From Comamonadaceae bacterium UBA4962 (GTDB lineage Bacteria > Pseudomonadota > Gammaproteobacteria > Burkholderiales > Burkholderiaceae_C): a stretch of 34,692 nt of DNA. A program made the position numbers and the translations under genes. The DNA is taken from positions 1 through 34,692 of the forward strand of contig DHAE01000019.1 in NCBI GenBank assembly GCA_002397315.1, in the 5' to 3' direction. Positions 16,029 to 22,949 of the stretch are shown piece after piece; within the stretch, counting starts at the first letter, position 1, and each line of letters opens with the position of its first letter. The notes beneath the pieces were generated by a model. It did no database searches and was not told the DNA's origin. It was given only the letters and a program-made list of their open reading frames with translations.

Positions 16029-17159
16029 TCAGGCTTCCAGCAGGATGCGCAGCATGCGGCGCAGCGGCTCGGCGGCGCCCCACAGCAGCTGGTCACCGAT
16101 GGTGAACGCGCCGATGTAGTCCGGGCCCATGGCGAGCTGGCGGATGCGGCCGACCGGGATGGTCATGGTGCCGGTCACGGCGACGGGCGTGAGATCCTTG
16201 AGCGTGGCCTCGCGCGTGTTCGGCACCACCTTCACCCATTCGTTGTCGGCGGCGATCATGGCTTCGATGTCGGCCACCGGCACGTGCTTCTTCAGCTTGA
16301 AGGTCAGCGCCTGGCTGTGGCAGCGCATGGCGCCCACGCGCACGCAGAAGCCGTCCACCGGCACCGCCTGGGAGCCGAAGCCTTCGCCCTGGCCGAGGAT
16401 CTTGTTGGTCTCGGCCATGCCCTTCCACTCTTCCTTCGACATGCCGTTGCCCAGGTCCTTGTCGATCCAGGGGATCAGGCTGCCGCCCAGCGGCACGCCG
16501 AAGTTGGCGGTCTCGGCTTCGGAGAGGCTGCGCTGCTTGGCGATGACCTTGCGGTCGATCTCCAGGATGGCGCTCTTCGGGTCGTCCAGCAGCGGGCGCA
16601 CTTCGGCGTTCAGCGTGCCGTACTGCGTCAGTAGCTCGCGCATGTGCTGGGCGCCGCCGCCGCTGGCCGCCTGGTAGGTCTGGGTGCTCATCCACTCGAC
16701 CAGGCCGGCCTTGTAGAGCGCGCCCACGCCCATCAGCATGCAGCTCACGGTGCAGTTGCCACCGATCCAGTTGTTGCCGCCCTTGGCGAGCGCATCCCGG
16801 ATGACGGGCATGTTCACCGGATCGAGCACGATCACGGCGTCGTCCTTCATGCGCAGCGTGGAGGCCGCGTCGATCCAGTGGCCCTTCCAGCCGGCGTCGC
16901 GCAGCTTGGGGAACACTTCGCTCGTGTAGTCGCCGCCCTGGGCGGTGAGGATGATGTCGCAGCGCTTCAGGGCGTTGATGTCGAACGCATCCTGCAGCGT
17001 GGTTTCGTTCTTCGCCTGCGCCGGAGCCTTTCCGCCCGCGTTCGAGGTGGAAAAGAAAAGCGGCTCGATGAGGCCGAAATCGCCCTCGGCCTGCATACGT
17101 TCCATCAGGACCGAGCCGACCATGCCGCGCCAGCCGACCAACCCTACCAACTTGCTCAT
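16029..17159 (-). CDS. asd: Aspartate-semialdehyde dehydrogenase
   Basis: Reduces L-aspartyl-4-phosphate to aspartate semialdehyde with NADPH, the branch point to lysine/diaminopimelate, methionine and threonine, so it also feeds peptidoglycan. The 376-residue protein has the nucleotide-binding start LVGLVGWRGMVGSVLMERM, the catalytic cysteine C136 in GGNCTVSCMLM and histidine H281 in RVGAMRCHSQALT, typical of the gammaproteobacterial-type (E. coli-like) enzyme. The ATG at 17157-17159 gives MSKLVGLVGW, and AAAGGGCG upstream can serve as ribosome site. It is followed by a hairpin and then fimV; upstream is a leader with hairpins and a possible small ORF. Confidence 0.98.
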   Translation of the reverse strand: MSKLVGLVGWRGMVGSVLMERMQAEGDFGLIEPLFFSTSNAGGKAPAQAKNETTLQDAFDINALKRCDIILTAQGGDYTSEVFPKLRDAGWKGHWIDAASTLRMKDDAVIVLDPVNMPVIRDALAKGGNNWIGGNCTVSCMLMGVGALYKAGLVEWMSTQTYQAASGGGAQHMRELLTQYGTLNAEVRPLLDDPKSAILEIDRKVIAKQRSLSEAETANFGVPLGGSLIPWIDKDLGNGMSKEEWKGMAETNKILGQGEGFGSQAVPVDGFCVRVGAMRCHSQALTFKLKKHVPVADIEAMIAADNEWVKVVPNTREATLKDLTPVAVTGTMTIPVGRIRQLAMGPDYIGAFTIGDQLLWGAAEPLRRMLRILLEA

Positions 17160-17254
17160 TTCAACGCCCTTTCGGTTTAAGAAAACAGTACCCGACCGGG
17201 ACTGCTCGCCTGGCTCGTCAGGGCCAGGAAGGGCGCACGACGAACCAGGCTGGA

Positions 17255-17359
17255 TCAGCCCTTAATGGTGGTCGTGGTTTTGGTGGTGAATGCGCGCGTG
17301 GCCACGCCTGCCAGGGCGGCAGAGGCGGTGTTCAGGGCGAACGGGCGGGCGGCAAACAT
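17255..17359 (-). CDS. Possible small protein of 34 residues upstream of asd
   Basis: ATG at 17357-17359, TGA at 17255-17257. The peptide starts MFAARPFALNTASAALAGVA, is rich in Ala and Thr, and ends with a Lys/Thr-rich tail. No Shine-Dalgarno sequence precedes the ATG, but a TAAAAT box (17368-17373) ends only 8 nt upstream, which would place the transcription start at or next to the ATG, so translation could be leaderless. I recognise no family. It may be a chance ORF within the asd leader; the ORF lies just where the asd transcript would begin. Confidence 0.3.
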   Translation of the reverse strand: MFAARPFALNTASAALAGVATRAFTTKTTTTIKG

Positions 17360-17367
17360 GAAGAGCG

Positions 17368-17373
17368 ATTTTA
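17368..17373 (-). promoter_or_regulatory. Candidate -10 box upstream of asd
   Basis: TAAAAT within CGCTAAAATCG on the minus strand, the same context as the rpsF -10 box (CGCTATAATCG). It is the only plausible vegetative -10 element I see between the SDR gene and asd. No clear -35 box was found 16-18 nt upstream. Confidence 0.4.
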
Positions 17374-17467
17374 GCGGATGCCCGGGGCAGCGGCGTACGC
17401 GGAGTTACGCATGCAGGCGGTGCGAGCCCGGTCCGCGTCGCGGCAGCGCCACACGTGGCCGCGCCGT

Positions 17468-18232
17468 TCAGCCGCGCTGGACCGAGATGCCCCCGTCCAC
17501 CAGCATCGCGGTGCCGGTGACGAAAGACGATGCGTCCGAAGCCAGGTAGAGCGCCGCCTGCGCGATTTCCTCGGGGCGTGCCAGACGCCGCAGGGCGTGC
17601 AGCCGGGCCACCTGGGCCAGCGCCTCGGGGCTGCCGTTCATCTCGCGTGCCATGGGGGTGTCGGTGCCGCCGGGCAGTAGCGCATTGGCGCGTATTCCTT
17701 GGGCACCATGCTCGGCCGCCAGGGCCTGTGCCAGCCCGATCAGGCCGGACTTGCTGGCCGCGTACGCCGCCACGCCCGCGAACCCGGCGGTGTAGCCCAC
17801 GAAAGTGGAGGTGAAGATGAGGGAGCCGCCGCCGCGTGCCCGCATGGCCGGGATCTGTTGCCGCGCGCCGAGGAAGGCGCTGCCGAGATTGGTGTCCAGC
17901 GTGCGGCGCCAGTCGTCCGGGTGGATGTCGGTCGTGGGGCCGAGGGGCCCGAGCGTGCCGGCGTTGTTGAAGGCGATGTCCAGCCCGCCGAACCGCCCGA
18001 CCGCCTCCTGCACCAGGGCCTCGGCGTAGGCGGCGTCGCAGACGTCGCCGGCCAGTGCGGCGGCCTGCCCGCCGGCGTCCCGGATCTCCGCCACGAGCCG
18101 GTCCAGTTCCGCCTGCCGCCGCGCTCCGGCCACGACGCGCGCGCCCTGCCGCGCGAAGAGCAGGGCGGCAGCCCGGCCGATGCCCGAACTGGCGCCCGTG
18201 ACGATGGCGATGCGGTGGTCGAGGGAATACAT
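17468..18232 (-). CDS. SDR family oxidoreductase
   Basis: A 254-residue classical short-chain dehydrogenase/reductase. Visible features: the cofactor loop TGASSGIG (residues 12-19), NNAG (89-92), and the catalytic set S142, Y157 and K161 (YAASK), followed by LLPGGTDTPM and the C-terminal SSFVTGTAMLVDGGISVQRG. An Arg after the glycine loop and the AGARR segment (about 36-40) suggest NADP(H) preference. The substrate cannot be read. I use the ATG at 18230-18232 (MYSLDHRIAIVTGASS), since upstream in-frame starts would add an unconserved tail. It sits alone between the leuB terminator and asd, so it is probably its own transcription unit and interrupts the usual leuB-asd neighbourhood. Confidence 0.9.
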   Translation of the reverse strand: MYSLDHRIAIVTGASSGIGRAAALLFARQGARVVAGARRQAELDRLVAEIRDAGGQAAALAGDVCDAAYAEALVQEAVGRFGGLDIAFNNAGTLGPLGPTTDIHPDDWRRTLDTNLGSAFLGARQQIPAMRARGGGSLIFTSTFVGYTAGFAGVAAYAASKSGLIGLAQALAAEHGAQGIRANALLPGGTDTPMAREMNGSPEALAQVARLHALRRLARPEEIAQAALYLASDASSFVTGTAMLVDGGISVQRG

Positions 18233-18335
18233 GCTGCGGACTCCGGTGCGTTGGTGGAACATGGTCCGAAGTCTGCGCATCTCCGCCCCGGCTGTCTGGC
18301 CGCATCCGGACCCATGATGCGCCGGGCGGCAGACG

Positions 18336-18361
18336 AAAAAAAGCGGCCCCCGGGGGCCGCT
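18336..18361 (-). terminator. Strong Rho-independent terminator after leuB
   Basis: A perfect 20-nt palindrome (18342-18361, arms AGCGGCCCCC and GGGGGCCGCT) followed on the minus strand by seven T (18336-18342). It stands 24 nt after the leuB stop and closes the leucine operon. Confidence 0.9.
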
Positions 18362-18385
18362 GCTCGAAAGCGGAACGAGCGGGTA

Positions 18386-19459
18386 TCAGCGCGCCAGCGC
18401 CTTCACCACCGCATCGCCCATCTGGGCGGTGCCGACCTTGGTCGTGCCGTCGCTCCAGATGTCGGGCGTGCGCAGCCCCTGCGCCAGCACCTTCTGCACC
18501 GCGGCCTCGATGCGCTGGGCGGCGGCTTCCTGGTTCAGGCTGAAGCGCAGCATCATCGCGGCCGACAGGATCGTGGCCAGCGGGTTGGCGACGCCTTTGC
18601 CGGCGATGTCGGGCGCGCTGCCGTGGCTGGGCTCGTACAGGCCCTGGTTCTTCGCGTTCAGGCTGGCCGAGGGCAGCATGCCGATCGAGCCGGTGAGCAT
18701 CGAGGCCTCGTCCGAGAGGATGTCGCCGAACATGTTGCCCGTGACCACCACGTCGAACGCCTTGGGCGCCTTCACGAGCTGCATGGCGGCGTTGTCCACG
18801 TACATGTGCTGCAGTTCCACGTCCGGGTACTGCTGGCCCACTTCGGTGACCACGTCCTTCCAGAACTGGAAGGTCTCCAGCACGTTGGCCTTGTCCACGC
18901 TGGTCACCTTCTTGCTGCGCTTGCGCGCGGCCTGGAAGGCGACGTGGGCGATGCGCTCGATCTCCGGCTTCGAGTAGCGCATGGTGTCGAAGGCTTCCTC
19001 GGCGCCGGGGAAGTGGCCGTCGGCGGCCGTGCGGCGGCCGCGCGGCTGGCCGAAGTAGATGTCGCCCGTCAGCTCGCGGATGATGAGGATGTCCAGGCCC
19101 GCGATCAGCTCGGGCTTCAGGCTGGAGGCCCCCACCAGCTGCTCGTAGCAGATGGCCGGGCGGAAGTTGGCGAACAGGCCCAGGTTCTTGCGCAGGCCCA
19201 GGATGGCCTGCTCGGGGCGCAACGGGCGGTCGAGCTTGTCGTACTTCCAGTCGCCCACGGCGCCGAACAGCGTGGCGTCGGCCTCCTGGGCGAGCTTCAG
19301 CGTGGCCTCGGGCAGGGGATGGCCGTGGGCCTCGTAGGCCGCGCCGCCGACCAGCGCCGACTCCATCTCGAACGGCAGGTCGAGCGCGTCGAGCACCTTC
19401 ACGGCCTCGGCCACGATTTCCGGTCCGATGCCGTCGCCCGGCAGAACTGCGATTTTCAT
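18386..19459 (-). CDS. leuB: 3-isopropylmalate dehydrogenase
   Basis: NAD-dependent oxidative decarboxylation of 3-isopropylmalate, third step of leucine synthesis. The 357-residue protein starts MKIAVLPGDGIGPEIVAEAV and shows RPEQAILGLRKNLGLFANFRP, RELTGDIYFGQPRGR, the metal/substrate-binding SVDKANVLETFQFWKDVV, VDNAAMQLVKAPKAFDVVVTGNMFGDILSDEASMLTGSIGMLPSAS and EPSHGSAPDIAGKGVANPLATILS, all conserved in the isocitrate/isopropylmalate dehydrogenase family. ATG at 19457-19459. It begins 47 nt after leuD and is the last gene of the leucine operon, followed by a strong terminator. Confidence 0.98.
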   Translation of the reverse strand: MKIAVLPGDGIGPEIVAEAVKVLDALDLPFEMESALVGGAAYEAHGHPLPEATLKLAQEADATLFGAVGDWKYDKLDRPLRPEQAILGLRKNLGLFANFRPAICYEQLVGASSLKPELIAGLDILIIRELTGDIYFGQPRGRRTAADGHFPGAEEAFDTMRYSKPEIERIAHVAFQAARKRSKKVTSVDKANVLETFQFWKDVVTEVGQQYPDVELQHMYVDNAAMQLVKAPKAFDVVVTGNMFGDILSDEASMLTGSIGMLPSASLNAKNQGLYEPSHGSAPDIAGKGVANPLATILSAAMMLRFSLNQEAAAQRIEAAVQKVLAQGLRTPDIWSDGTTKVGTAQMGDAVVKALAR

Positions 19460-19506
19460 TGGGATGTCTCTTGGTAGGGAAAAAAGGGGGCAGGAAGGGC
19501 CGGGGC

Positions 19507-20160
19507 TCAGCCCGGCATGGTGTGCGCGAGCCACGGCTTGGTGGCCAGCCGCTCGGCCTCGAAGGCGCGGATCTTGTCGGACTGGCGCAGCGTGAGGCCG
19601 ATGTCGTCGAAGCCGTTGAGCAGGCAGTATTTGCGGAAGGCGTTCACCTCGAAGGGGATCTCCTCGCCCTGCGGCCGCACGATGACCTGGCGCTCCAGGT
19701 CCACCGTCAGTTCGTAGCCCGGGAAGGCGTGCACCGCGTCGAACAGCTGGGCGACGGTGTCTTCCGGCAGCACGATGGGCAGCAGGCCGTTCTTGAAGCT
19801 GTTGTTGAAGAAGATGTCGGCGAAGCTCGGCGCGATGATCGCGCGGAAGCCGTACTGGTCCAGCGCCCAGGGCGCGTGCTCGCGGCTCGATCCGCAGCCG
19901 AAGTTCTTGCGCGCCAGCAGGATCGAGGCGCCCGCGTAGCGCGGCTGGTTCAGCACGAAATCCGGGTTGGGCTTGCGGGCCGATTCCGGCACGCCGGGCT
20001 GGCCCGGCTGGTCGAGGTAGCGCCATTCGTCGAACAGGTTGGGGCCGAAGCCCGTCTTCTTGATCGACTTGAGGAATTGCTTGGGGATGATCGCGTCGGT
20101 GTCGACGTTCTCGCGGTCCATCGGGGCCACGAGGCCCTTGTGCACGGTGAATTTCTGCAT
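19507..20160 (-). CDS. leuD: 3-isopropylmalate dehydratase small subunit
   Basis: Small (swivelling) subunit of isopropylmalate isomerase, which interconverts 2- and 3-isopropylmalate with LeuC. The 217-residue protein opens MQKFTVHKGLVAPMDRENVDTDAIIPKQFLK and has the conserved NFGCGSSREHAPWAL loop (about residues 87-101) and FADIFFNNSFKNGLLPI. Length and motifs fit the E. coli-like type. ATG at 20158-20160 with GGAACC upstream. It follows the small entericidin-like gene by 22 nt instead of following leuC directly. Confidence 0.98.
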   Translation of the reverse strand: MQKFTVHKGLVAPMDRENVDTDAIIPKQFLKSIKKTGFGPNLFDEWRYLDQPGQPGVPESARKPNPDFVLNQPRYAGASILLARKNFGCGSSREHAPWALDQYGFRAIIAPSFADIFFNNSFKNGLLPIVLPEDTVAQLFDAVHAFPGYELTVDLERQVIVRPQGEEIPFEVNAFRKYCLLNGFDDIGLTLRQSDKIRAFEAERLATKPWLAHTMPG

Positions 20161-20182
20161 GGAGGTTCCTTGGTTCCTGGGC

Positions 20183-20308
20183 TTATCGGGCGGCGCGCTC
20201 GATGGCGCTGCCGGCGCGCTGCACGTCCTGGCCCATGCCCTTGACGGTGTTGCAGCCGGCCAGCAGGCAGGCCAGCGCGATGGCGGCGAGCGATACGGTC
20301 GTCTTCAT
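20183..20308 (-). CDS. Entericidin A/B family small lipoprotein
   Basis: A 41-residue secreted lipoprotein: short basic start MKTTV, hydrophobic helix SLAAIALACLLAG, and a lipobox LLAGC with the acylated cysteine at residue 19. The mature part of 23 residues (CNTVKGMGQDVQRAGSAIER...) has the N-T-x-x-G-x-G-x-D-x-x-x-x-G-x-x-I pattern of the entericidin family. In E. coli the ecnA/ecnB pair acts as an antidote/toxin-like pair of membrane lipoproteins; most family members have no proven role. There is no second copy next to it. It lies 11 nt after leuC and 22 nt before leuD on the same strand, so it must be co-transcribed with leucine biosynthesis. Why is unknown. Confidence 0.88.
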   Translation of the reverse strand: MKTTVSLAAIALACLLAGCNTVKGMGQDVQRAGSAIERAAR

Positions 20309-20319
20309 GTCGGCAACCT

Positions 20320-21741
20320 TCAGGCGAACTGGCGCACGTCCACGAAGTGCCCGTGCACGGCCGCGGCCGCGGCCATCGCGGGGCTGACCAGGTGGGTGCG
20401 TCCGCCCGCGCCCTGGCGGCCTTCGAAGTTGCGGTTGCTGGTCGATGCGCAGCGCTCGCCGGGCTCCAGCCGGTCGGCGTTCATCGCCAGGCACATGGAG
20501 CAGCCCGGCTCGCGCCACTCGAAGCCCGCGGCCTTGAAGATCTCGTGCAGGCCCTCGCGCTCGGCCTGTTCCTTCACGAGGCCCGACCCCGGCACCACCA
20601 TCGCCACCTTCACGTTGCGCGCCACCTTCTGGCCGAGCTTCTTCACCACGGCGGCGGCCTCGCGCATGTCCTCGATGCGGCTGTTGGTGCAACTGCCGAT
20701 GAAGATCTTGTCCACGAAGATGTCGGCCAGCGGCTTGCCGGGCTCCAGGTTCATGTAGGTGAGCGCGCGCTCGATGGCGCCGCGCTTGTTCGGGTCCTTT
20801 TCCTTGTCCGGATCGGGCACGCGGCCGTCGATGCCCAGCACCATCTCGGGCGAAGTGCCCCAGGTCACCTGCGGCACGATGGCCGTGGCGTCGAGTTCGA
20901 CCACCGTGTCGAAATGCGCATCCGCGTCGGAATGCAGCGTCTTCCAGTAGGCGACGGCCTGGTCCCATTCCACGCCCTTGGGCGAGAGCGGCCGGTTCTT
21001 CACGTATTCGATGGTTTTGTCGTCCACCGCCACGAGGCCCGCGCGCGCGCCGCCCTCGATGGCCATGTTGCAGACCGTCATGCGGCCTTCCATGCTGAGC
21101 GCGCGGATGGCGCTGCCGGCGAACTCGATCGTGTAGCCCGTGCCGCCGGCCGTGCCGATCCTGCCGATGATCGCCAGCACGATGTCCTTGGCCGTCACGC
21201 CGCGGGCCACCTGGCCTTCGACGCGGATCAGCATGTTCTTCGCCTTCTTGGCCAGCAGCGTCTGGGTGGCCATCACGTGCTCGACCTCGCTCGTGCCGAT
21301 GCCGTGCGCCAGCGCCCCGAAGGCGCCATGCGTGCTGGTGTGGCTGTCGCCGCAGACCACCGTCATGCCCGGCAGCGTCGCGCCGTTCTCGGGGCCGATC
21401 ACGTGGACGATGCCCTGCCGCTTGCTCATGAACGGGAAGAACGCCGCGGCACCGACTTCGGCGATGTTCTTGTCGAGCGTGGTGATCTGCTCCTTGCTGA
21501 TCGGATCGGCGATGCCGTCGTAGCCGCGCTCCCAGCCGGTGGTGGGCGTGTTGTGGTCGGCCGTGGCGACGATCGAGCTCACGCGCCAGACCTTGCGGCC
21601 CGCCTGCCGGATGCCCTCGAACGCCTGCGGGCTGGTCACTTCGTGCACCAGGTGGCGGTCGATGTAGAGGATGGACGTGCCGTCCTCCTCGGTATGGACG
21701 ACGTGCTCGTCCCAGATCTTGTCGTAGAGGGTGCGTCCCAT
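20320..21741 (-). CDS. leuC: 3-isopropylmalate dehydratase large subunit
   Basis: Aconitase-family large subunit carrying a 4Fe-4S cluster; acts with LeuD in leucine synthesis. The 473-residue protein begins MGRTLYDKIWDEHVV. Cluster cysteines lie in IGSCTNSRIEDMREAA (about residue 350) and in PGCSMCLAMN (about 410-420); VCGDSHTSTHGAFGALAHGIGTSEVEHVMATQ is the conserved aconitase core. I use the ATG at 21739-21741; an in-frame extension upstream (MNQPTREN...) is not typical of the family. It follows the LysR gene by 69 nt, and the whole leuC-entericidin-leuD-leuB set is one operon. Confidence 0.98.
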   Translation of the reverse strand: MGRTLYDKIWDEHVVHTEEDGTSILYIDRHLVHEVTSPQAFEGIRQAGRKVWRVSSIVATADHNTPTTGWERGYDGIADPISKEQITTLDKNIAEVGAAAFFPFMSKRQGIVHVIGPENGATLPGMTVVCGDSHTSTHGAFGALAHGIGTSEVEHVMATQTLLAKKAKNMLIRVEGQVARGVTAKDIVLAIIGRIGTAGGTGYTIEFAGSAIRALSMEGRMTVCNMAIEGGARAGLVAVDDKTIEYVKNRPLSPKGVEWDQAVAYWKTLHSDADAHFDTVVELDATAIVPQVTWGTSPEMVLGIDGRVPDPDKEKDPNKRGAIERALTYMNLEPGKPLADIFVDKIFIGSCTNSRIEDMREAAAVVKKLGQKVARNVKVAMVVPGSGLVKEQAEREGLHEIFKAAGFEWREPGCSMCLAMNADRLEPGERCASTSNRNFEGRQGAGGRTHLVSPAMAAAAAVHGHFVDVRQFA

Positions 21742-21810
21742 GGTGTTCTCTCTCGTGGGCTGGTTCAAAGGTGGGGTGGAAGGTCTCTGGAAAACGCTGT
21801 TCTTATGGAT

Positions 21811-22755
21811 TCATTCGGCCGTGCCCTGGTGCCGGTCGGGCGGAGCCAGGTGGTCGGCCAGCAGGCGCGCGGTGACGGACAGGCCGGCGAAGTCGCGCGC
21901 CACCAGTTTGAGCGATCGCTCCGCCCAGGGTTCGTCCAGCGCGATCGGCTGCAGGCGGCCCACGCCGCGCATCAGCGCGAAGGCGCGGTCGGGCAGCAGC
22001 CCGATGCCGAGGCCGTTGTCGATCATGCGGCACATGGCGTCGAGCCCGGTGACCTGGATGCGCTGGCGCAACGGCCGCCCGGACCGCGCCGCGCCGCGCC
22101 GCATGGCCAGGCTGATGCTGCTGTTGGCCTGCAGGCCGACGATGTCCCAGTCGAGCACGTCCTCGAAGCGCACCGAGTCGCGGCCGGCCAGCGCATGCCC
22201 CGCGGGTACCACCAGCACCAGCCGGTCGCTGCGGTAGCTGCGGCTCTGCAGCTCCTGCGGCTGGGCGCCGCCGTCGCCGGCATGGCACAGGCCCAGGTCG
22301 GCCGCGCCGTCGCGCACCGCCTGCAGCACGTCGGGGCTCAGGTGTTCCTGCAGATCGATCTTGACCTCGGCATGCCCGCGCGCGAACGCGCCCAGGTCTT
22401 CCGGAAGGAATTGCACGATGGCGGAGATGTTGGCGTGCACCCGCACGTGGCCGCGCACGCCGTCGGCGTACTCGCCGAGCTCGGCCTGCATGCGCTCGAG
22501 CCCGAAGAGCACCGTGCGCGCATGGTGCAGCAGGCTTTCGCCGGCCGGCGTGAGCGCCACGCCGCGGCTGTGGCGGTAGAGCAGGGCGGAGCCCACGGCG
22601 GCTTCCAGGTCCGAGAGCCGCTTGCTCACGGCCGAGGCCGCGATGAATTCCCGCTCCGCCGCGCGCCCGATGCTGCCCAGCTCGCAGACGGCCACGAACA
22701 GCTGCAGCGACGTCAGGTCGATGCGGCGTGCGAAGTGGCGGTCGTGGGTTTTCAT
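21811..22755 (-). CDS. LysR family transcriptional regulator
   Basis: A 314-residue LysR-type regulator. The winged helix-turn-helix occupies about residues 12-72 (LTSLQLFVAVCELGSIGRAAEREFIAASAVSKRLSDLEAAVGSALLYR), and the effector-binding domain follows (about 95-300), with the periplasmic-binding-like subdomains visible around VHANISAIVQFLPEDLGAF and GLGIGLLPDRAF. ATG at 22753-22755 (MKTHDRHFARRIDL). It is co-directional with leuC, 69 nt ahead of it, unlike the usual divergent layout for this family, so it may be co-transcribed with or may control the leucine genes; that is an inference from position. A palindrome upstream of it could be its own operator. Confidence 0.93.
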   Translation of the reverse strand: MKTHDRHFARRIDLTSLQLFVAVCELGSIGRAAEREFIAASAVSKRLSDLEAAVGSALLYRHSRGVALTPAGESLLHHARTVLFGLERMQAELGEYADGVRGHVRVHANISAIVQFLPEDLGAFARGHAEVKIDLQEHLSPDVLQAVRDGAADLGLCHAGDGGAQPQELQSRSYRSDRLVLVVPAGHALAGRDSVRFEDVLDWDIVGLQANSSISLAMRRGAARSGRPLRQRIQVTGLDAMCRMIDNGLGIGLLPDRAFALMRGVGRLQPIALDEPWAERSLKLVARDFAGLSVTARLLADHLAPPDRHQGTAE

Positions 22756-22826
22756 GGCGGTGAGTGGGGCGTGGCTTCTTCTATGGAGAAGGCCGGATGC
22801 CATTGTCCTCCTGCAGGCGCCGCGCA

Positions 22827-22862
22827 GCCATCGCGGAACGCGACGTCGTCCATCGCGATGGC
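22827..22862. promoter_or_regulatory. Candidate operator upstream of the LysR gene
   Basis: An inverted repeat GCCATCGCG (22827-22835) and CGCGATGGC (22854-22862); the second arm is itself part of a perfect 12-bp palindrome CCATCGCGATGG (22850-22861). It sits about 72-107 nt before the LysR start codon, a typical distance for autoregulatory binding sites of this family. Binding by this protein is unproven. Confidence 0.4.
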
Positions 22863-22884
22863 GGAGGGGGAGGGGAAAGGGGCG

Positions 22885-22920
22885 CAAAAAAGCCGCCCGG
22901 CGCGGTGCGCGGGGCGGCTT
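22885..22920 (-). terminator. Rho-independent terminator after dnaJ
   Basis: Arms AAGCCGCCC (22890-22898) and GGGCGGCTT (22912-22920), 9 bp, with a GC-rich 13-nt loop; on the minus strand followed by six T. It lies 30 nt after the dnaJ stop and separates the chaperone operon from the LysR gene. Confidence 0.87.
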
Positions 22921-22949
22921 GCTGGCCGAGTGCCATGCGGATCAGGCGA

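Larger units (their letters stand above)
17160..17467 (-). other. Leader/intergenic region of asd
   Basis: A 308-nt stretch between the SDR gene and asd. Reading toward asd it holds a TAAAAT -10-like box (17368-17373), a possible 34-codon ORF (17255-17359), and then about 95 nt containing a CCTGGC/GCCAGG inverted repeat with 8-nt loop and a CCCGGTCGGG patch followed by a T-rich TACTGTTTTCTT run. This could be an ordinary leader or one with regulatory structure. I see no known riboswitch core; a lysine riboswitch would need far more sequence. Confidence 0.5.

Noticed and set aside
17160..17467. Lysine riboswitch upstream of asd
   Set aside because: The gap is too short and shows none of the multi-helix core expected; only simple hairpins are visible.
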